DNA of 64,000 nt from Eubacteriales bacterium (GCA_030533385.1 JAUNJG010000001.1:37144-101143), one strand, 5' to 3'; shown: positions 42,967 to 52,411, numbered from the stretch's first letter. The notes: a model not told the origin generated them from the letters alone. Numbers and translations: made by a program.

Positions 42967-44293
42967 TGGTCTCCTCCCTGTTTTTTAAATATTCCAAGTG
43001 CTCTTTTATCTTTTTTTCATATCCATTTTCTGTCGGAAGATAAAAACGTTCCTCTTGAATGGCATCGGGCAAATATTGTTGCCTTACATAATTTTCCGGG
43101 TAATCGTGGGCATAGAGATACCCTGTTCCATGACCGAACTCTCTGGCACCGCCATAATGAGCGTCCCTCAAATGTGGCGGCACCTGACCGGTATCCACGC
43201 TCTTTATCATGGCCTGCGCTTTATCAATGGCGGCAATGCAAGCATTGCTTTTCGGGGCGCTGGCAACGTAGGAAGCCGCCTGAGTTAAAATGATTCTCCC
43301 CTCCGGCATCCCCACTCTCTCCACCGCCAGGGAAGCAGCCACCGCAACCTGCAGCGCCTGCGGATCTGCATTTCCCACATCCTCCGAAGCACAGATCAAA
43401 ATTCTTCTGGCAATAAACTTAGGGTCCTCCCCCGCATCCAGCATCCTGGCAAGATAAAAAACCGCCGCATCGGGATCTGTTCCCCGCATACTTTTGATAA
43501 ATGCGGATATCACATCATAGTGATTGTCCCCCTTTTTATCATAGCGCACCGCTTTTCTCTGGATGCACTCCTGCGCCACATCCAAATCAATGACGATATG
43601 TCCTTCTTCATCCGGCTTCGTCGTGATAACGCCCAACTCCACGGCATTCAAGGCCGCCCTGGCATCTCCGGCCGCCATCCGGGCAATAAAAGAAACTGCC
43701 TCCTCAGTCATCACGGCCCCATAACTGCCAAGGCCCCTCTCCTCATCTTTCACGGCAATCTGTATTAATTTTGCGATGTCCTCCTCGGATAACGGCTCCA
43801 GACGAAAAATCTTTGACCGGGACAACAAGGCACCGTTGACCTCAAAGTAAGGATTTTCCGTGGTGGCTCCAATCAACACCACCGTCCCATCTTCCACATA
43901 AGGAAGCAGATAATCCTGCTGAGCCTTATTAAAACGATGAATCTCATCAATGAACAGTATCGTCCGGTTACCGTACATGCCAAGCAAATCTTTCGCCTGG
44001 CCCACCGCCTGTTCCATATCCTTTTTTCCTGACGTGGTGGCATTCATCTGCACAAACCGGGCACTGGTCGTATTGGCAATGACTTTGGCAATCGTCGTCT
44101 TTCCCGTCCCCGGAGGCCCATACAATATCAGAGAACTGATTTTATCCGCCTGGATTGCCCGGTATAGCAGGCGATCCCTGCCTATGATATGGGACTGTCC
44201 CACCACCTCATCCAACGTCCTCGGTCTCATCCTCACCGCCAGAGGAGAATCTTGTTTTGCTTTTTCCATTCTCATATAATCAAATATATCCAT
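42953..44293 (-). CDS. rarA: Replication-associated recombination ATPase RarA/MgsA
   Basis: 446 residues. AAA+ domain with Walker A GPPGTGKTT and Walker B LFIDEIHRF, sensor region GATTENPYFEVNGALLSRS, and the C-terminal MgsA/WRNIP1 domain (about 270-420, ISAFIKSMRGTDPDAAVFYLAR, CASEDVGNADP, HYGGAREFGHGTGYLYAHD). Acts at stalled replication forks. Confidence 0.95.
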   Translation of the reverse strand: MDIFDYMRMEKAKQDSPLAVRMRPRTLDEVVGQSHIIGRDRLLYRAIQADKISSLILYGPPGTGKTTIAKVIANTTSARFVQMNATTSGKKDMEQAVGQAKDLLGMYGNRTILFIDEIHRFNKAQQDYLLPYVEDGTVVLIGATTENPYFEVNGALLSRSKIFRLEPLSEEDIAKLIQIAVKDEERGLGSYGAVMTEEAVSFIARMAAGDARAALNAVELGVITTKPDEEGHIVIDLDVAQECIQRKAVRYDKKGDNHYDVISAFIKSMRGTDPDAAVFYLARMLDAGEDPKFIARRILICASEDVGNADPQALQVAVAASLAVERVGMPEGRIILTQAASYVASAPKSNACIAAIDKAQAMIKSVDTGQVPPHLRDAHYGGAREFGHGTGYLYAHDYPENYVRQQYLPDAIQEERFYLPTENGYEKKIKEHLEYLKNREETNENM

Positions 44294-44322
44294 TTTCTTT
44301 CGTACCTCTTCCCTCTGCCATT

Positions 44323-44913
44323 TTACACGCTCTGATTTAATTTTCGGATGATGGCATATCCATCTTCCAAATCCACACAGCTATAACATCCCTGCTCAAA
44401 CACAAAATTCCAGTATCCTCCCGGTGAAAGTCCAAGAGCCGCCGCAAGGAAATGTCCGAAGGTTCCTTTGTGGGCGACCAAAAGCAGCGTTTTTATTTCC
44501 AGTGCGGATAAATCCTCCAAAAAATGCTCCACTCTTCTTCTCACATCCAGAAAACTCTCCCCTCCCGGAAGCCGATATTCCTCGTAACTTCGCTCCCACT
44601 CTTCTAAATGCCGGGGAAAGCGGCTTTTTATCTCTCTGTAGGTCATCCCCTCAAACCATCCGAAATCCTGCTCCGACAGCCTCCCATCCTTCCAAATGCC
44701 GACATTCTTATTCTTCCCAATGATTTCTGCTGTGGAGACTGCTCTGCGCAGCGGACTGCAAAGAATTAAATCAAAGGAGACGTCCTTAAAAAACAGCGCC
44801 AGCTTCTCCGCCTGGCGCTCTCCCTCCCCGGCCAAAGGCACGTCCGTTCTGCCATAGTAACAGCCTTTTTGGTTCAAAACCGTCTCCCCGTGCCTTACCA
44901 TGTAAATTCTCAC
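44323..44913 (-). CDS. Histidine phosphatase family protein (phosphoglycerate-mutase-like)
   Basis: About 196 residues. RHGET motif near residue 8 (phosphoacceptor histidine), GCYYGRTDVPL, LCSPLRRAVSTAEI and the second histidine in LLVAHKGTFGHFL. Resembles alpha-ribazole phosphatase/YhfR-type enzymes, but no cobalamin genes are near. The GTG at 44913 has GGAGG upstream; the ATG at 44901 is an alternative start. Substrate unknown. Confidence 0.85.
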   Translation of the reverse strand: MRIYMVRHGETVLNQKGCYYGRTDVPLAGEGERQAEKLALFFKDVSFDLILCSPLRRAVSTAEIIGKNKNVGIWKDGRLSEQDFGWFEGMTYREIKSRFPRHLEEWERSYEEYRLPGGESFLDVRRRVEHFLEDLSALEIKTLLLVAHKGTFGHFLAAALGLSPGGYWNFVFEQGCYSCVDLEDGYAIIRKLNQSV

Positions 44914-44981
44914 TACTCCGCCCCTCCGTTTTTTCACATCTTTTCTTTTAAAAGCCAGACAGAAAATACCTGTGACATTGC

Positions 44982-46109
44982 TCAGCCGACACGGTTCCCC
45001 TGCTTTCTGTACTCTCTTATCAATCTCTTCATCCTCTGGAGTTTCCGGTCAAACAACCCCAGCCTGTAAAGGCTCACGGCGACCGTCCCAAGCAAAAGAA
45101 AGAGAATCATTCCTCCCATCCCTTTTAGCTTAAACCCCGTGTATATCAAAAACAAAGTCGGAAGCGTCTCCATTCCGATGCTGTCCCCAATAATTTTAGG
45201 CTGTAACAACTGCCTTGTCAAAAGACACACAAAATAAAGAACCACAAGAATGACGCCCTGTCGGATGCCTCCCCGCAAAAAAACGACCAGCGCCCAGGGC
45301 AGAAGCACCGTCCCTGTTCCAAGGACCGGAAGCAAATCTAAAAACGAAATCAGCAAAGCCAGGAAAAAGGCATAAGGATTTCGCAAAAGAATCAATCCCG
45401 CCAGCAAAATCAAAAAAATCACAAACATAATTTTGAACTGCGCCATCAGAAATCCTCCGAGCGCTTCCATCAACTTCTTCCATATGCTCCCCACCTGTTT
45501 TCTAGCGTCCTCCGGTATCAGCTTCATCCACTGCACCGATAGTTTTTCTCTCTCGGCAATAAAAAAATAGGCCGACAGAATCATCACAAGCGTTCCCACC
45601 AAACCGTTGGTGATATTGGCAGCCGCTGAACCCATCATCTCCACTGCCCCCGGCGCAAAATTATTGACAATCGTGCCAATCTGGCGCAGTAAGTCATTAA
45701 ATACCGTCTGAATCTGGTTTCCAAACTCCTCCGAAATCGGAGTCACAATGTCATTGAGTTTCTCTCCCAGCAGACGCACGGCGTTCTGAAAATAATAATA
45801 ATATTCCGGTGCATCCGACAAAAAAGATATCATCTCACGCCCCAGCTTCGTAATAATCAAGTACCCAAGCCCCGCCAAAATCAACAAAACCACGATGATA
45901 ATCAGCGCCGACGCCCATTTTTTATTCAACCTGATGCGTTTTTCCAAAAAACTGCACAACGGCGCAGCAAGGAGAGCCAGTATCCAGCTTGCCACAAACG
46001 GCCAGAAAAATCCGAGCAACTTGGGAAGAAATATGACGAGCAGCAGAGCAGTCCCCAGAAAAGTCACAATCTCATATATGATATTCAATCCAATCTGCCA
46101 TCGCTTCAT
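44982..46109 (-). CDS. AI-2E/YtvI family membrane permease
   Basis: 375 residues with about seven to eight membrane segments. The family C-terminal pattern FLDLLPVLGTGTVLLPWALVVF is clear. The variant with a sporulation connection in B. subtilis is YtvI; others export small molecules or ions. Start behind GGAAGG. Single gene between a histidine phosphatase and a DUF5688 gene. Confidence 0.85.
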   Translation of the reverse strand: MKRWQIGLNIIYEIVTFLGTALLLVIFLPKLLGFFWPFVASWILALLAAPLCSFLEKRIRLNKKWASALIIIVVLLILAGLGYLIITKLGREMISFLSDAPEYYYYFQNAVRLLGEKLNDIVTPISEEFGNQIQTVFNDLLRQIGTIVNNFAPGAVEMMGSAAANITNGLVGTLVMILSAYFFIAEREKLSVQWMKLIPEDARKQVGSIWKKLMEALGGFLMAQFKIMFVIFLILLAGLILLRNPYAFFLALLISFLDLLPVLGTGTVLLPWALVVFLRGGIRQGVILVVLYFVCLLTRQLLQPKIIGDSIGMETLPTLFLIYTGFKLKGMGGMILFLLLGTVAVSLYRLGLFDRKLQRMKRLIREYRKQGNRVG

Positions 46110-46253
46110 TCTCTTTACCTTCCAATCTTTTCCATTTTATGTCTCGTATCAGTATAACAACATATTCTTCTCTTGGCAACCTTGGCAAGGAATATTATAG
46201 AAATCGAAAGAATTGCTGTCGCTGTTCTTTCTCCCTTTTACCCATCCGACAAC

Positions 46254-47159
46254 TCACTCCCTTCCTCTCGTCGGAAGACAGATCACGCTGTCCCTCTTCC
46301 TGTCATAATAATAAACAGAATCCGACAAAACATCTCCCGGAGAAAGAAAACTTTCGTTGGCCTCCCTCACCAGCTCCGCCAGCCTTTCATCCTCGTGACA
46401 TTCCGCCGCCGGAATCAAAAGCATCTCATGAATACTGCTGGGAAGAATATAAAAATCATCCTGAATCCCGGCCGCAAACTCCTTTAAAATTTTGTCGTAT
46501 AAAATTGCCGTCGCTCCATTAATTCTGCACGAGTTCGTCAGGACGTATATCGAACTCTCCTTTTTTTTCGCAATCTTTTCTTCCACAATGTCCTGCTCTC
46601 CCGCAACTTCCTCCAGGCTCATAATCCTGGCAGGAAACAACCGGGATGTGTTTTTTTCTGCCGTCAGCAGCAACTCAGGAAGAGAAATGCCCCACACCAT
46701 CAATTCTCGGTTGGAAATCAGTGCGGTGGAAATCCCTATTTCATCCATATGAGCAACCCATCGAAACGTCACGGCCAAATCATTCATCTGAATAAAAGGA
46801 CATTGGAGAAGTATCTCCCGATTTTTCTCATAGTTGACAAGGCGATAAATGATGGCGTCCTTTACTTTTGAAAAATCTGCCAACTCCACCGGGCGAGACG
46901 CCAGATGATCCATCCCCCACAAATACTCTGATCGTATTTTCTCTAAGATAGTTTCCAGGGCATCTCCCGAACAAAAGGCTGCATAATAATCTTCTAAATA
47001 AATATAGGGAGAAACCTTCTCCCCCTTTTCTTTGATGTACAGCCCACAACAGACAACCCCGTTGTTCTTTTTTATCTCTTGCAGTTTCACTTCTGCCTGC
47101 GGCATCCATCCGATCAGAATGTTCTCTCTTATGTAGTCCTGAAATTCTTCAAAACTCAT
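46254..47159 (-). CDS. DUF5688 family protein
   Basis: 301 residues, cytoplasmic by appearance. The N-terminus MSFEEFQDYIRENILIGWMP and the C-terminal block AGIQDDFYILPSSIHEMLLIPA are the recognisable parts; it ends in a region on start/expiry-type residues VYYYDRKRDSVICLP. Function is unknown; the family is common in Lachnospiraceae genomes. The ATG at 47159 has GGAGGG upstream. It has its own promoter. Confidence 0.75.
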   Translation of the reverse strand: MSFEEFQDYIRENILIGWMPQAEVKLQEIKKNNGVVCCGLYIKEKGEKVSPYIYLEDYYAAFCSGDALETILEKIRSEYLWGMDHLASRPVELADFSKVKDAIIYRLVNYEKNREILLQCPFIQMNDLAVTFRWVAHMDEIGISTALISNRELMVWGISLPELLLTAEKNTSRLFPARIMSLEEVAGEQDIVEEKIAKKKESSIYVLTNSCRINGATAILYDKILKEFAAGIQDDFYILPSSIHEMLLIPAAECHEDERLAELVREANESFLSPGDVLSDSVYYYDRKRDSVICLPTRGRE

Positions 47160-47574
47160 TCCTTCCCTCCTGTCCCGCATCTTCACCGAAAAAAGTTTCG
47201 TCCCTTCTCAAGCCAAAAATAAAAAAGTTCGTCAGAAGAAAAGACATCACATCTGAACCAAACCTCCTCGCCGAAAACACAAAGGCCGTCCTCCAATGCA
47301 CAGATTCATTATAACATTTTTTCTAAATTTTTCCAGTATTTTTTCTATTTTTTTCCAATTTCTAAATTTGTTTTCTTCTCTTCGACTCAAGACTTACCAA
47401 ACCCTTCAAAAGATTTCACCCTCCGCCACAGATATTTCCCACGACAGCTCTTCTGATCCTGTACAAAATACAACCATAGAGGAAAAGCGACATTGCTCCG
47501 CAGACAGAAAAATACCCCTTCCTGCCCCTATCCGGCCATGCCGCTCTTCAAAACCAACTGCGGTCTTTCTGTTG
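47160..47574. other. Intergenic region upstream of the DUF5688 gene
   Basis: Holds the DUF5688 promoter (47308-47336) and an A/T-rich stretch. No gene with a ribosome binding site was seen in the right-hand 240 bases; a region of the lipoprotein transcript end may be included. Confidence 0.35.
47308..47336 (-). promoter_or_regulatory. Predicted promoter of the DUF5688 gene
   Basis: Minus strand CTGGAA, 17-base spacer and perfect TATAAT. The -35 box is weak. Confidence 0.45.
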
Positions 47575-48222
47575 TCAATAGGATTCTATTGCATTTTTCC
47601 CCATATAACGGTAGATTTTTCCGGTATCTTTATCAACGTAATAAATCCCGATTTTTTCATTGCCATCGGTCTCATACACCGAAAATTTGTACCCTTCTGC
47701 TCCGGAATCATTTCCATTATAGGCAGTCAAATCTTCTGTCTCTTCCCGGACCTCATAAGCTGCGGAAGCATTATCCTTTTGCAGCTTATCCAGCAAATAT
47801 TTTTTCGCATCTTCATAGCTTTCAAAAGAACCGCCGCCTAAATTGTCGATGGCATCTCCCACACCGTCTGCCACATCATCCACAGCGTCTCCCACATCCT
47901 CTGCCATATTGTCTAAATCAGAGGACGAACTTCCCGTTCCCGGCGAGGCATCTTCATCGACATTTTGTCCTGCCATGCCATCCTGCCCTTCTCCGTCGGC
48001 CTCCGACGAATTTTCCATACTTCCTTCCGTCAACTCATTTTTTTTATCTGTAGAACCAAATTCTCCGGGGGAGAGCAGATTTTTCTTATCTTTTCCATTT
48101 TCCGTACTCTGACTTTTTTGTTCCGCATCGTTCATTCCTTCTTCCGTGTTCCCACATCCCGTTAAGGCAAGCATCATCAGGGCAAGCAAAATGATTCCTG
48201 TTCTCTTTAGCCTTTTTGTCAT
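47575..48222 (-). CDS. Lipoprotein of unknown function
   Basis: 215 residues. Signal peptide with lipobox LTGC (MTKRLKRTGIILLALMMLAL then TGCG), a low-complexity Ser/Asp/Glu linker (about 25-105), a segment with repeated DDV-A-D-GVGDAIDN pattern (about 105-125) and a small C-terminal domain (about 130-215) with ESYEDAKKYLLDKL and IGIYYVDKDTGKIYRYM. Start at 48222 behind AAAGGAG. Sits outside the cell. No domain recognised. Confidence 0.75.
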   Translation of the reverse strand: MTKRLKRTGIILLALMMLALTGCGNTEEGMNDAEQKSQSTENGKDKKNLLSPGEFGSTDKKNELTEGSMENSSEADGEGQDGMAGQNVDEDASPGTGSSSSDLDNMAEDVGDAVDDVADGVGDAIDNLGGGSFESYEDAKKYLLDKLQKDNASAAYEVREETEDLTAYNGNDSGAEGYKFSVYETDGNEKIGIYYVDKDTGKIYRYMGKNAIESY

Positions 48223-48488
48223 ATCAAAAACTCCTTTCGCTTTTTCCACCCTAGTATCTGTACATTTTTTCGTAATATACATCAAAAAAACTTTTATCTG
48301 ACGAAAAGAGATTGAAAATTTTTCCAGGAGATATTACTCCGCCTGAATAGTTCTTATGGAAATGGATATACTGATACAAGGATGCCTTCTTTATATGCAA
48401 AGCTTGTTGCATGAAGCATTCTCTCACCAAAAGCATACAGAATGTTTTTTCGTGAGAATAAAACCTTGGAGCAGAAAGGAGGATATGT

Positions 48489-48692
48489 ATGAAATGGCTT
48501 GATTATATTGCTCTGACCTTAACGATTATCGGAGCCATCGTCTGGGGTCTGATTGGATTGTTTCAATTCAATCTGGTCGCTTCCCTTTTTGGAGAATCCA
48601 GCCTGTTCACGAGAGTTATCTATGACCTGGTGGGACTTTCCGGCATCTATATGCTGACCACATATGGCCGCATCCGACAGTCCCAGGAATAA
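48489..48692 (+). CDS. DUF378 family small membrane protein
   Basis: 67 residues with two membrane segments: LDYIALTLTIIGAIVWGLIGLF and FTRVIYDLVGLSGIYML. Matches the DUF378 family (YuzA-like) of unknown function. Start behind GGAGGATAT. The only plus-strand gene between 22 and 55 kb. Confidence 0.88.
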   Translation: MKWLDYIALTLTIIGAIVWGLIGLFQFNLVASLFGESSLFTRVIYDLVGLSGIYMLTTYGRIRQSQE

Positions 48693-48905
48693 TTTCACCA
48701 ATCGCCGTTTTTCAGCGGAGCCAGAAAGTATCGGGAACTTCCCGTCTGTTCTTTTTGTCCAATGACCTGCCTGGAATCGTCCTGTTCCATCGTATGGTCA
48801 AAAGAACAACAGACACAAGCGGAACTTTCCCGGCAAAACCAGCGCTTCGCTGACGGACGGCAATCATTCACATTTTCTCATCGCATCTATTTTCCATTTT
48901 TCAAT

Positions 48906-49904
48906 CTACCATCTATATAATAATTCTTTTATTTTCTGCAAAGGCCATCCAAAGCAGGAAGCCGACAAGAGAAAGGTCAGCACCACCGCCAGTCCTGCAT
49001 AGACCGGAATCCAAAATTCCTTGCAGACATTCCGTATCGCATCACAAAAGCCGGAATACATCCAGACATACAGTATGAGACGATGCCAGAAATATATCTG
49101 TAGTGTATGCGCCCCCCCCTGTTCTATCAAAGGGATTTTTTTATCTGGCATGAGACTTATCCATGCAACTCCCATCACGACAGAGATCATGTAACAGGCA
49201 AGTCGATGCATCATCCCACAATTTGGCACCCGGATAAATGCATAAGGATTCCTCCCCGTAAAAATGCGGATATAAGAAAAAATATCCTGGATGTAAACAA
49301 AACTGACAAAAAGTCCGACCAGAATCACCGCAACAGAAAGGATCCGAATTTCTTTTCTCGCAGTGAACTTCAACACCTGAGAAGATTCCAGCAAATATCC
49401 GCCATAATAAAAAGGAAAAAACACAAGGATTCTCGACAACCAAAAATAGCTTCCTATCCAGTTTACATATCCTGCCAGCAACGCAATGAGCACGGACAGC
49501 GGCAGACAGATTCGAGCATCTATTCTGCGAACGGCATAAGCAATCGTCATGTAAGCTGCCATGGCAAACATATACCAGGGAATTCCCGTATCATAGAACA
49601 AAGAGAAAGAAGCCGGCTGCCCGAATCCGATTTTAATCAGATAGATGGCGATTTTTAACAGGTATCCAAGTATGATAAAATATATCGGTTTCCTCCAGGA
49701 AAAAGGTCTGTCTTCCCCCCATTGCTTCTGAAGGAGACCGGCCACAAAAATAAACAGCGGCATATGATAAGAGTAAATAAATATCGACAAGCTCCTCATA
49801 ATCATAGAATCCGGATATTGGTTCACAAAATGTCCCAAAACTACCGATATCATCAAAAAACATTTTAAATTATCCCATATGTATATTCTCTCTTTCGTGC
49901 TCAC
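48906..49904 (-). CDS. Acyltransferase 3 family membrane protein
   Basis: About 332 residues with roughly ten membrane segments. N-terminal YIWDNLKCFLMISVVLGHFVNQY carries the catalytic-type histidine region; later blocks GIPWYMFAMAAYM and FWHRLILYVW. Family members acetylate polysaccharides or other envelope molecules (fucose O-acetylase-like). Start set at a GTG (49904) because GAGGAG lies just upstream; an ATG at 49916 is possible. No glycan cluster nearby. Confidence 0.8.
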   Translation of the reverse strand: MSTKERIYIWDNLKCFLMISVVLGHFVNQYPDSMIMRSLSIFIYSYHMPLFIFVAGLLQKQWGEDRPFSWRKPIYFIILGYLLKIAIYLIKIGFGQPASFSLFYDTGIPWYMFAMAAYMTIAYAVRRIDARICLPLSVLIALLAGYVNWIGSYFWLSRILVFFPFYYGGYLLESSQVLKFTARKEIRILSVAVILVGLFVSFVYIQDIFSYIRIFTGRNPYAFIRVPNCGMMHRLACYMISVVMGVAWISLMPDKKIPLIEQGGAHTLQIYFWHRLILYVWMYSGFCDAIRNVCKEFWIPVYAGLAVVLTFLLSASCFGWPLQKIKELLYRW

Positions 49905-50210
49905 CACACTCCTCATCTGACGGGCAAAAAGAAAGGTTCCCAACACATCTCCAAGGATACAATGGTGCCTTCCCCCCGCTTCTCCGCCTTCTTCCTCCAC
50001 ATTATATCATTTTTTCCAAAACAAATGCATCCATTATGCAAAGTATCACAGGTAATCTTTCACAACTTTCTTTTTCATGAATCACGGGGGCGTCGCAAAA
50101 CAGATGAAGAATTCATCTATGGGGCAACGCTCCTTTTTTGTTTGTCAAAGTTCTGTTTTTCGGAACACGAAAAACTCCACAATGCCAAACCGGCCATTCT
50201 GGCCTAACAA

Positions 50211-50250
50211 AAAAAGAGACATAAAACCCAGTGCTTTACATCTCTTTTTC
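50211..50250 (-). terminator. Intrinsic terminator of the tRNA operon
   Basis: On the minus strand AGAGATGTAAA pairs imperfectly with TTTTATGTCTCT, followed by TTTTTTT. About 90 bases after the last tRNA gene. Confidence 0.7.
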
Positions 50251-50264
50251 TGATTCATTCTTTG

Positions 50265-50288
50265 TTGGTGGATATTTGGTGGATATTT
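50265..50288 (+). repeat. Tandem TTGGTGGATAT repeat next to tRNA-Leu
   Basis: Two full copies of an 11-base unit and a partial third. It lies about 50 bases beyond the 3' end of tRNA-Leu, a place where integrase arm sites are often found. Confidence 0.5.
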
Positions 50289-50339
50289 GATTTTTACAAT
50301 AATTTACAACTTCAAAAAAACGGCTGATTTATCAGCTAA

Positions 50340-50421
50340 TGCGGATAACAGGACTTGAACCTGCACGGGTATTCCCACCAGAACCTAAATCTGGCGCGTC
50401 TGCCAATTCCGCCACATCCGC
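50340..50421 (-). tRNA. tRNA-Leu (anticodon TAG)
   Basis: Acceptor GCGGATG/TATCCGC, anticodon stem CCAGA/TCTGG around loop TTTAGGT, long variable arm typical of Leu, T loop TTCAAGT. Last gene of the nine-tRNA cluster. CCA not encoded. Confidence 0.95.
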
Positions 50422-50465
50422 ACGGCTCCTTTTCTTCCAGAAAATTCTCTCCGGCGAAAAGAAAA

Positions 50466-50536
50466 AGCGGGTGATGGGAATCGAACCCACGTATCTAGCT
50501 TGGAAGGCTAGTGTTCTACCATTGAACTACACCCGC
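50466..50536 (-). tRNA. tRNA-Gly (anticodon TCC), copy 1
   Basis: Acceptor GCGGGTG/CACCCGC, anticodon stem CTAGC/GCTAG with loop CTTCCAA. Identical to the copy at 51204-51274. Confidence 0.96.
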
Positions 50537-50541
50537 AGGCA

Positions 50542-50616
50542 TCGGGGTGACAGGATTCGAACCTGCGGCCTCTTGATCCCAAATCAAGCGCTCTAGCCAA
50601 GCTGAGCCACACCCCG
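50542..50616 (-). tRNA. tRNA-Pro (anticodon TGG), copy 1
   Basis: Acceptor CGGGGTG/CACCCCG, anticodon stem CTTGA/TCAAG with loop TTTGGGA. Identical to the copy at 51280-51354. Confidence 0.96.
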
Positions 50617-50664
50617 GTATACGATATAAAAATAGAAAAATCGCTGTCGCAACAACGATCGAAA

Positions 50665-50737
50665 TGAGACATCGGGGATTCGAACCCCGGACAACTTGAT
50701 TAAAAGTCAAGTGCTCTACCAACTGAGCTAATGTCCC
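50665..50737 (-). tRNA. tRNA-Lys (anticodon TTT)
   Basis: Acceptor GGGACAT/ATGTCTC, anticodon stem CTTGA/TCAAG with loop CTTTTAA. Confidence 0.96.
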
Positions 50738-50894
50738 ATAGATACAGAAAAAATACTTGATGCTCTGCACAAATGTACCTTTCCAACCACTTTTCTCCAG
50801 AAAAAAACTATCGCCCTCTCCTAAAAGCAAACAGGTCTGTAAAGTACTCTTTCTGCACATAAATCTGAACACAGAGATCCGAATCTGCGTCCGA

Positions 50895-50966
50895 CTGGAC
50901 TAGCTGGATTCGAACCAGCGAATGCAGGAGTCAAAGTCCTGTGCCTTACCGCTTGGCGATAGCCCA
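50895..50966 (-). tRNA. tRNA-Gln (anticodon TTG)
   Basis: Acceptor TGGGCTA/TAGTCCA, anticodon stem CAGGA/TCCTG with loop CTTTGAC. The T1 start base is typical for tRNA-Gln. Confidence 0.95.
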
Positions 50967-50970
50967 TTAA

Positions 50971-51045
50971 GGTGGGTAGAGGGATTCGAACCCTCGGCCT
51001 CCAGAGCCACAATCTGGCGCGCTAACCAACTGCGCCACACCCACC
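50971..51045 (-). tRNA. tRNA-His (anticodon GTG)
   Basis: Acceptor begins GGTGGGTG with the extra G-1 expected for His, anticodon stem CCAGA/TCTGG with loop TTGTGGC. Confidence 0.95.
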
Positions 51046-51067
51046 ATAGCCAGGATATCCTGACGAA

Positions 51068-51141
<74 letters not shown>

Positions 51142-51203
51142 ACGTATGATGATACAGCAATATAAAACTGTTCTCTGTCGTACATCCCACGTCATACAAC
51201 AGA

Positions 51204-51274
51204 AGCGGGTGATGGGAATCGAACCCACGTATCTAGCTTGGAAGGCTAGTGTTCTACCATTGAACTACACCCGC
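51204..51274 (-). tRNA. tRNA-Gly (anticodon TCC), copy 2
   Basis: Same cloverleaf as 50466-50536; base for base identical. Confidence 0.96.
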
Positions 51275-51279
51275 AGGCA

Positions 51280-51354
51280 TCGGGGTGACAGGATTCGAAC
51301 CTGCGGCCTCTTGATCCCAAATCAAGCGCTCTAGCCAAGCTGAGCCACACCCCG
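51280..51354 (-). tRNA. tRNA-Pro (anticodon TGG), copy 2
   Basis: Same cloverleaf as 50542-50616. First gene of the cluster, about 25 bases after the expected transcript start. Confidence 0.96.
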
Positions 51355-51386
51355 ATTCATCATGCTCTCTCGCACTGACAAATAGG

Positions 51387-51415
51387 ATTATATAACACCC
51401 AAAAGAAAATGTCAA
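51387..51415 (-). promoter_or_regulatory. Consensus sigma-A promoter of the tRNA cluster
   Basis: Perfect TTGACA (51410-51415), 17-base spacer, perfect TATAAT (51387-51392) on the minus strand. A full consensus match fits highly expressed stable RNA. Confidence 0.9.
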
Positions 51416-51650
51416 CAGTTTTTTTCATCTTTTCTCTATATTATTAATTATATATATTTTTCAGATAATATATACAACTGATTTATCTTTTTTCATATGA
51501 AATCTGGTTAGTACCACTATCCAACAAATCTTCTTTTACAAGCATGATGCACTTTTCCGAGATTGTGTTATCGGACAGGCAAACGCCTTCTTTCTTTTGC
51601 GCCTCACACTCTCTCCATTTTCCCATGCGGACATTCTGGGCTTTCGTGCT

Positions 51651-51700
51651 ACAAAAAACTGCCTTCCTCTCGGGATGAACCCGAACCGGAAAGCAGTTTT
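51651..51700 (-). terminator. Intrinsic terminator of the acidic membrane protein gene
   Basis: Minus strand AAAACTGC pairs with GCAGTTTT around an inner CGGG/CCCG stem, then TTTTTTG. Confidence 0.75.
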
Positions 51701-51820
51701 AAACAAAGTATGATAGATGCTGATATTCTAAATACAGGCCGACGAAACACACTCGGGCATGAAAAACATACACCGGTCTCAGCCTCTCGTCACGAACACC
51801 TGACGAACGTCAGACGGCTA

Positions 51821-52123
51821 TTATTCTGCTGCCTCTTCTTCGTCCGCAGCAGCCTCTTCTGCAGGCTCTTCCTCTGCAACGGCTTCCTCTTCTTCTTCAT
51901 CATCAAGAAAATCATCACAGAAATCATCAAAATCATCATCGACATCGTCCAGATAATCTGGGGAGAGTAACTTATATACAACGGCTGCGATAGCTGCCAC
52001 CGCCGCAATGGCACCGATGATAGCCAGCGCCCACACTACTTTTTTGCTTTCATCCTCTTCTTTTTTTGCATTCATGAGGTTTGATAACTTCGCTACTCCG
52101 ATTAATTCATCAATATTTTTCAT
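51821..52123 (-). CDS. Small acidic single-pass membrane protein
   Basis: 100 residues. N-terminal helix (KNIDELIGVAKLSNLMNAKK), one membrane segment (VVWALAIIGAIAAVAAIAAVVY) and a strongly acidic tail made almost only of Asp, Glu and Ala (LDDVDDDFDDFCDDFLDDEEE, AEEEPAEEAAADEEEAAE in part). I know similar small proteins from Lachnospiraceae but no function. Start behind AAGGAGG at 52123. Confidence 0.8.
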   Translation of the reverse strand: MKNIDELIGVAKLSNLMNAKKEEDESKKVVWALAIIGAIAAVAAIAAVVYKLLSPDYLDDVDDDFDDFCDDFLDDEEEEEAVAEEEPAEEAAADEEEAAE

Positions 52124-52306
52124 CTTTGTTCCTCCTTGCTGATGATGCCCTCGCAGCCTTCCTTTTTCGATATCCTGTCTATCTGCAAGAGACAAATTAT
52201 ACGAGAAAAACTGCAAGAGTATATTTTTTTTATTATAACACATTGTCCGGTTCTTTACCAACATATTTTATGATATCAGAATAAAAAATAAATAATAACC
52301 ACGCAA

Positions 52307-52364
52307 CTATAACACCTCGGGTTCGCAGCTGACGCTGCTGCCCGCTGCTATCATGGCACCCTCG
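52307..52364 (+). repeat. Dispersed intergenic repeat
   Basis: Core GCAGCTGACGCTGCTGCCCG, ends in GGGTT and ACCC that can pair. Matches the inverted copy at 32511-32571 nearly base for base in the centre. Confidence 0.6.
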
Positions 52365-52411
52365 TCTGCCTATCTTATGCCATCCTCATTGATCTTCTCC
52401 GTCTATGGTTC

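Larger units (their letters stand above)
49905..50339. other. Intergenic region between acyltransferase gene and tRNA cluster
   Basis: Contains the tRNA-operon terminator (50211-50250), a long imperfect hairpin around 50090-50143 that ends in TTTTTT on the plus strand, and a 2.2-copy 11-base tandem repeat (50265-50288). No gene seen. Confidence 0.4.
51355..51820. other. Intergenic region upstream of the tRNA cluster
   Basis: Contains the tRNA promoter (51387-51415) and a terminator (51651-51700) for the acidic membrane protein gene. A/T-rich otherwise; no gene seen. Confidence 0.45.

Noticed and set aside
50090-50143. Plus-strand terminator of a gene
   Set aside because: A long imperfect hairpin with a T run is present, but no plus-strand gene ends nearby; the DUF378 gene is over 1.4 kb away.
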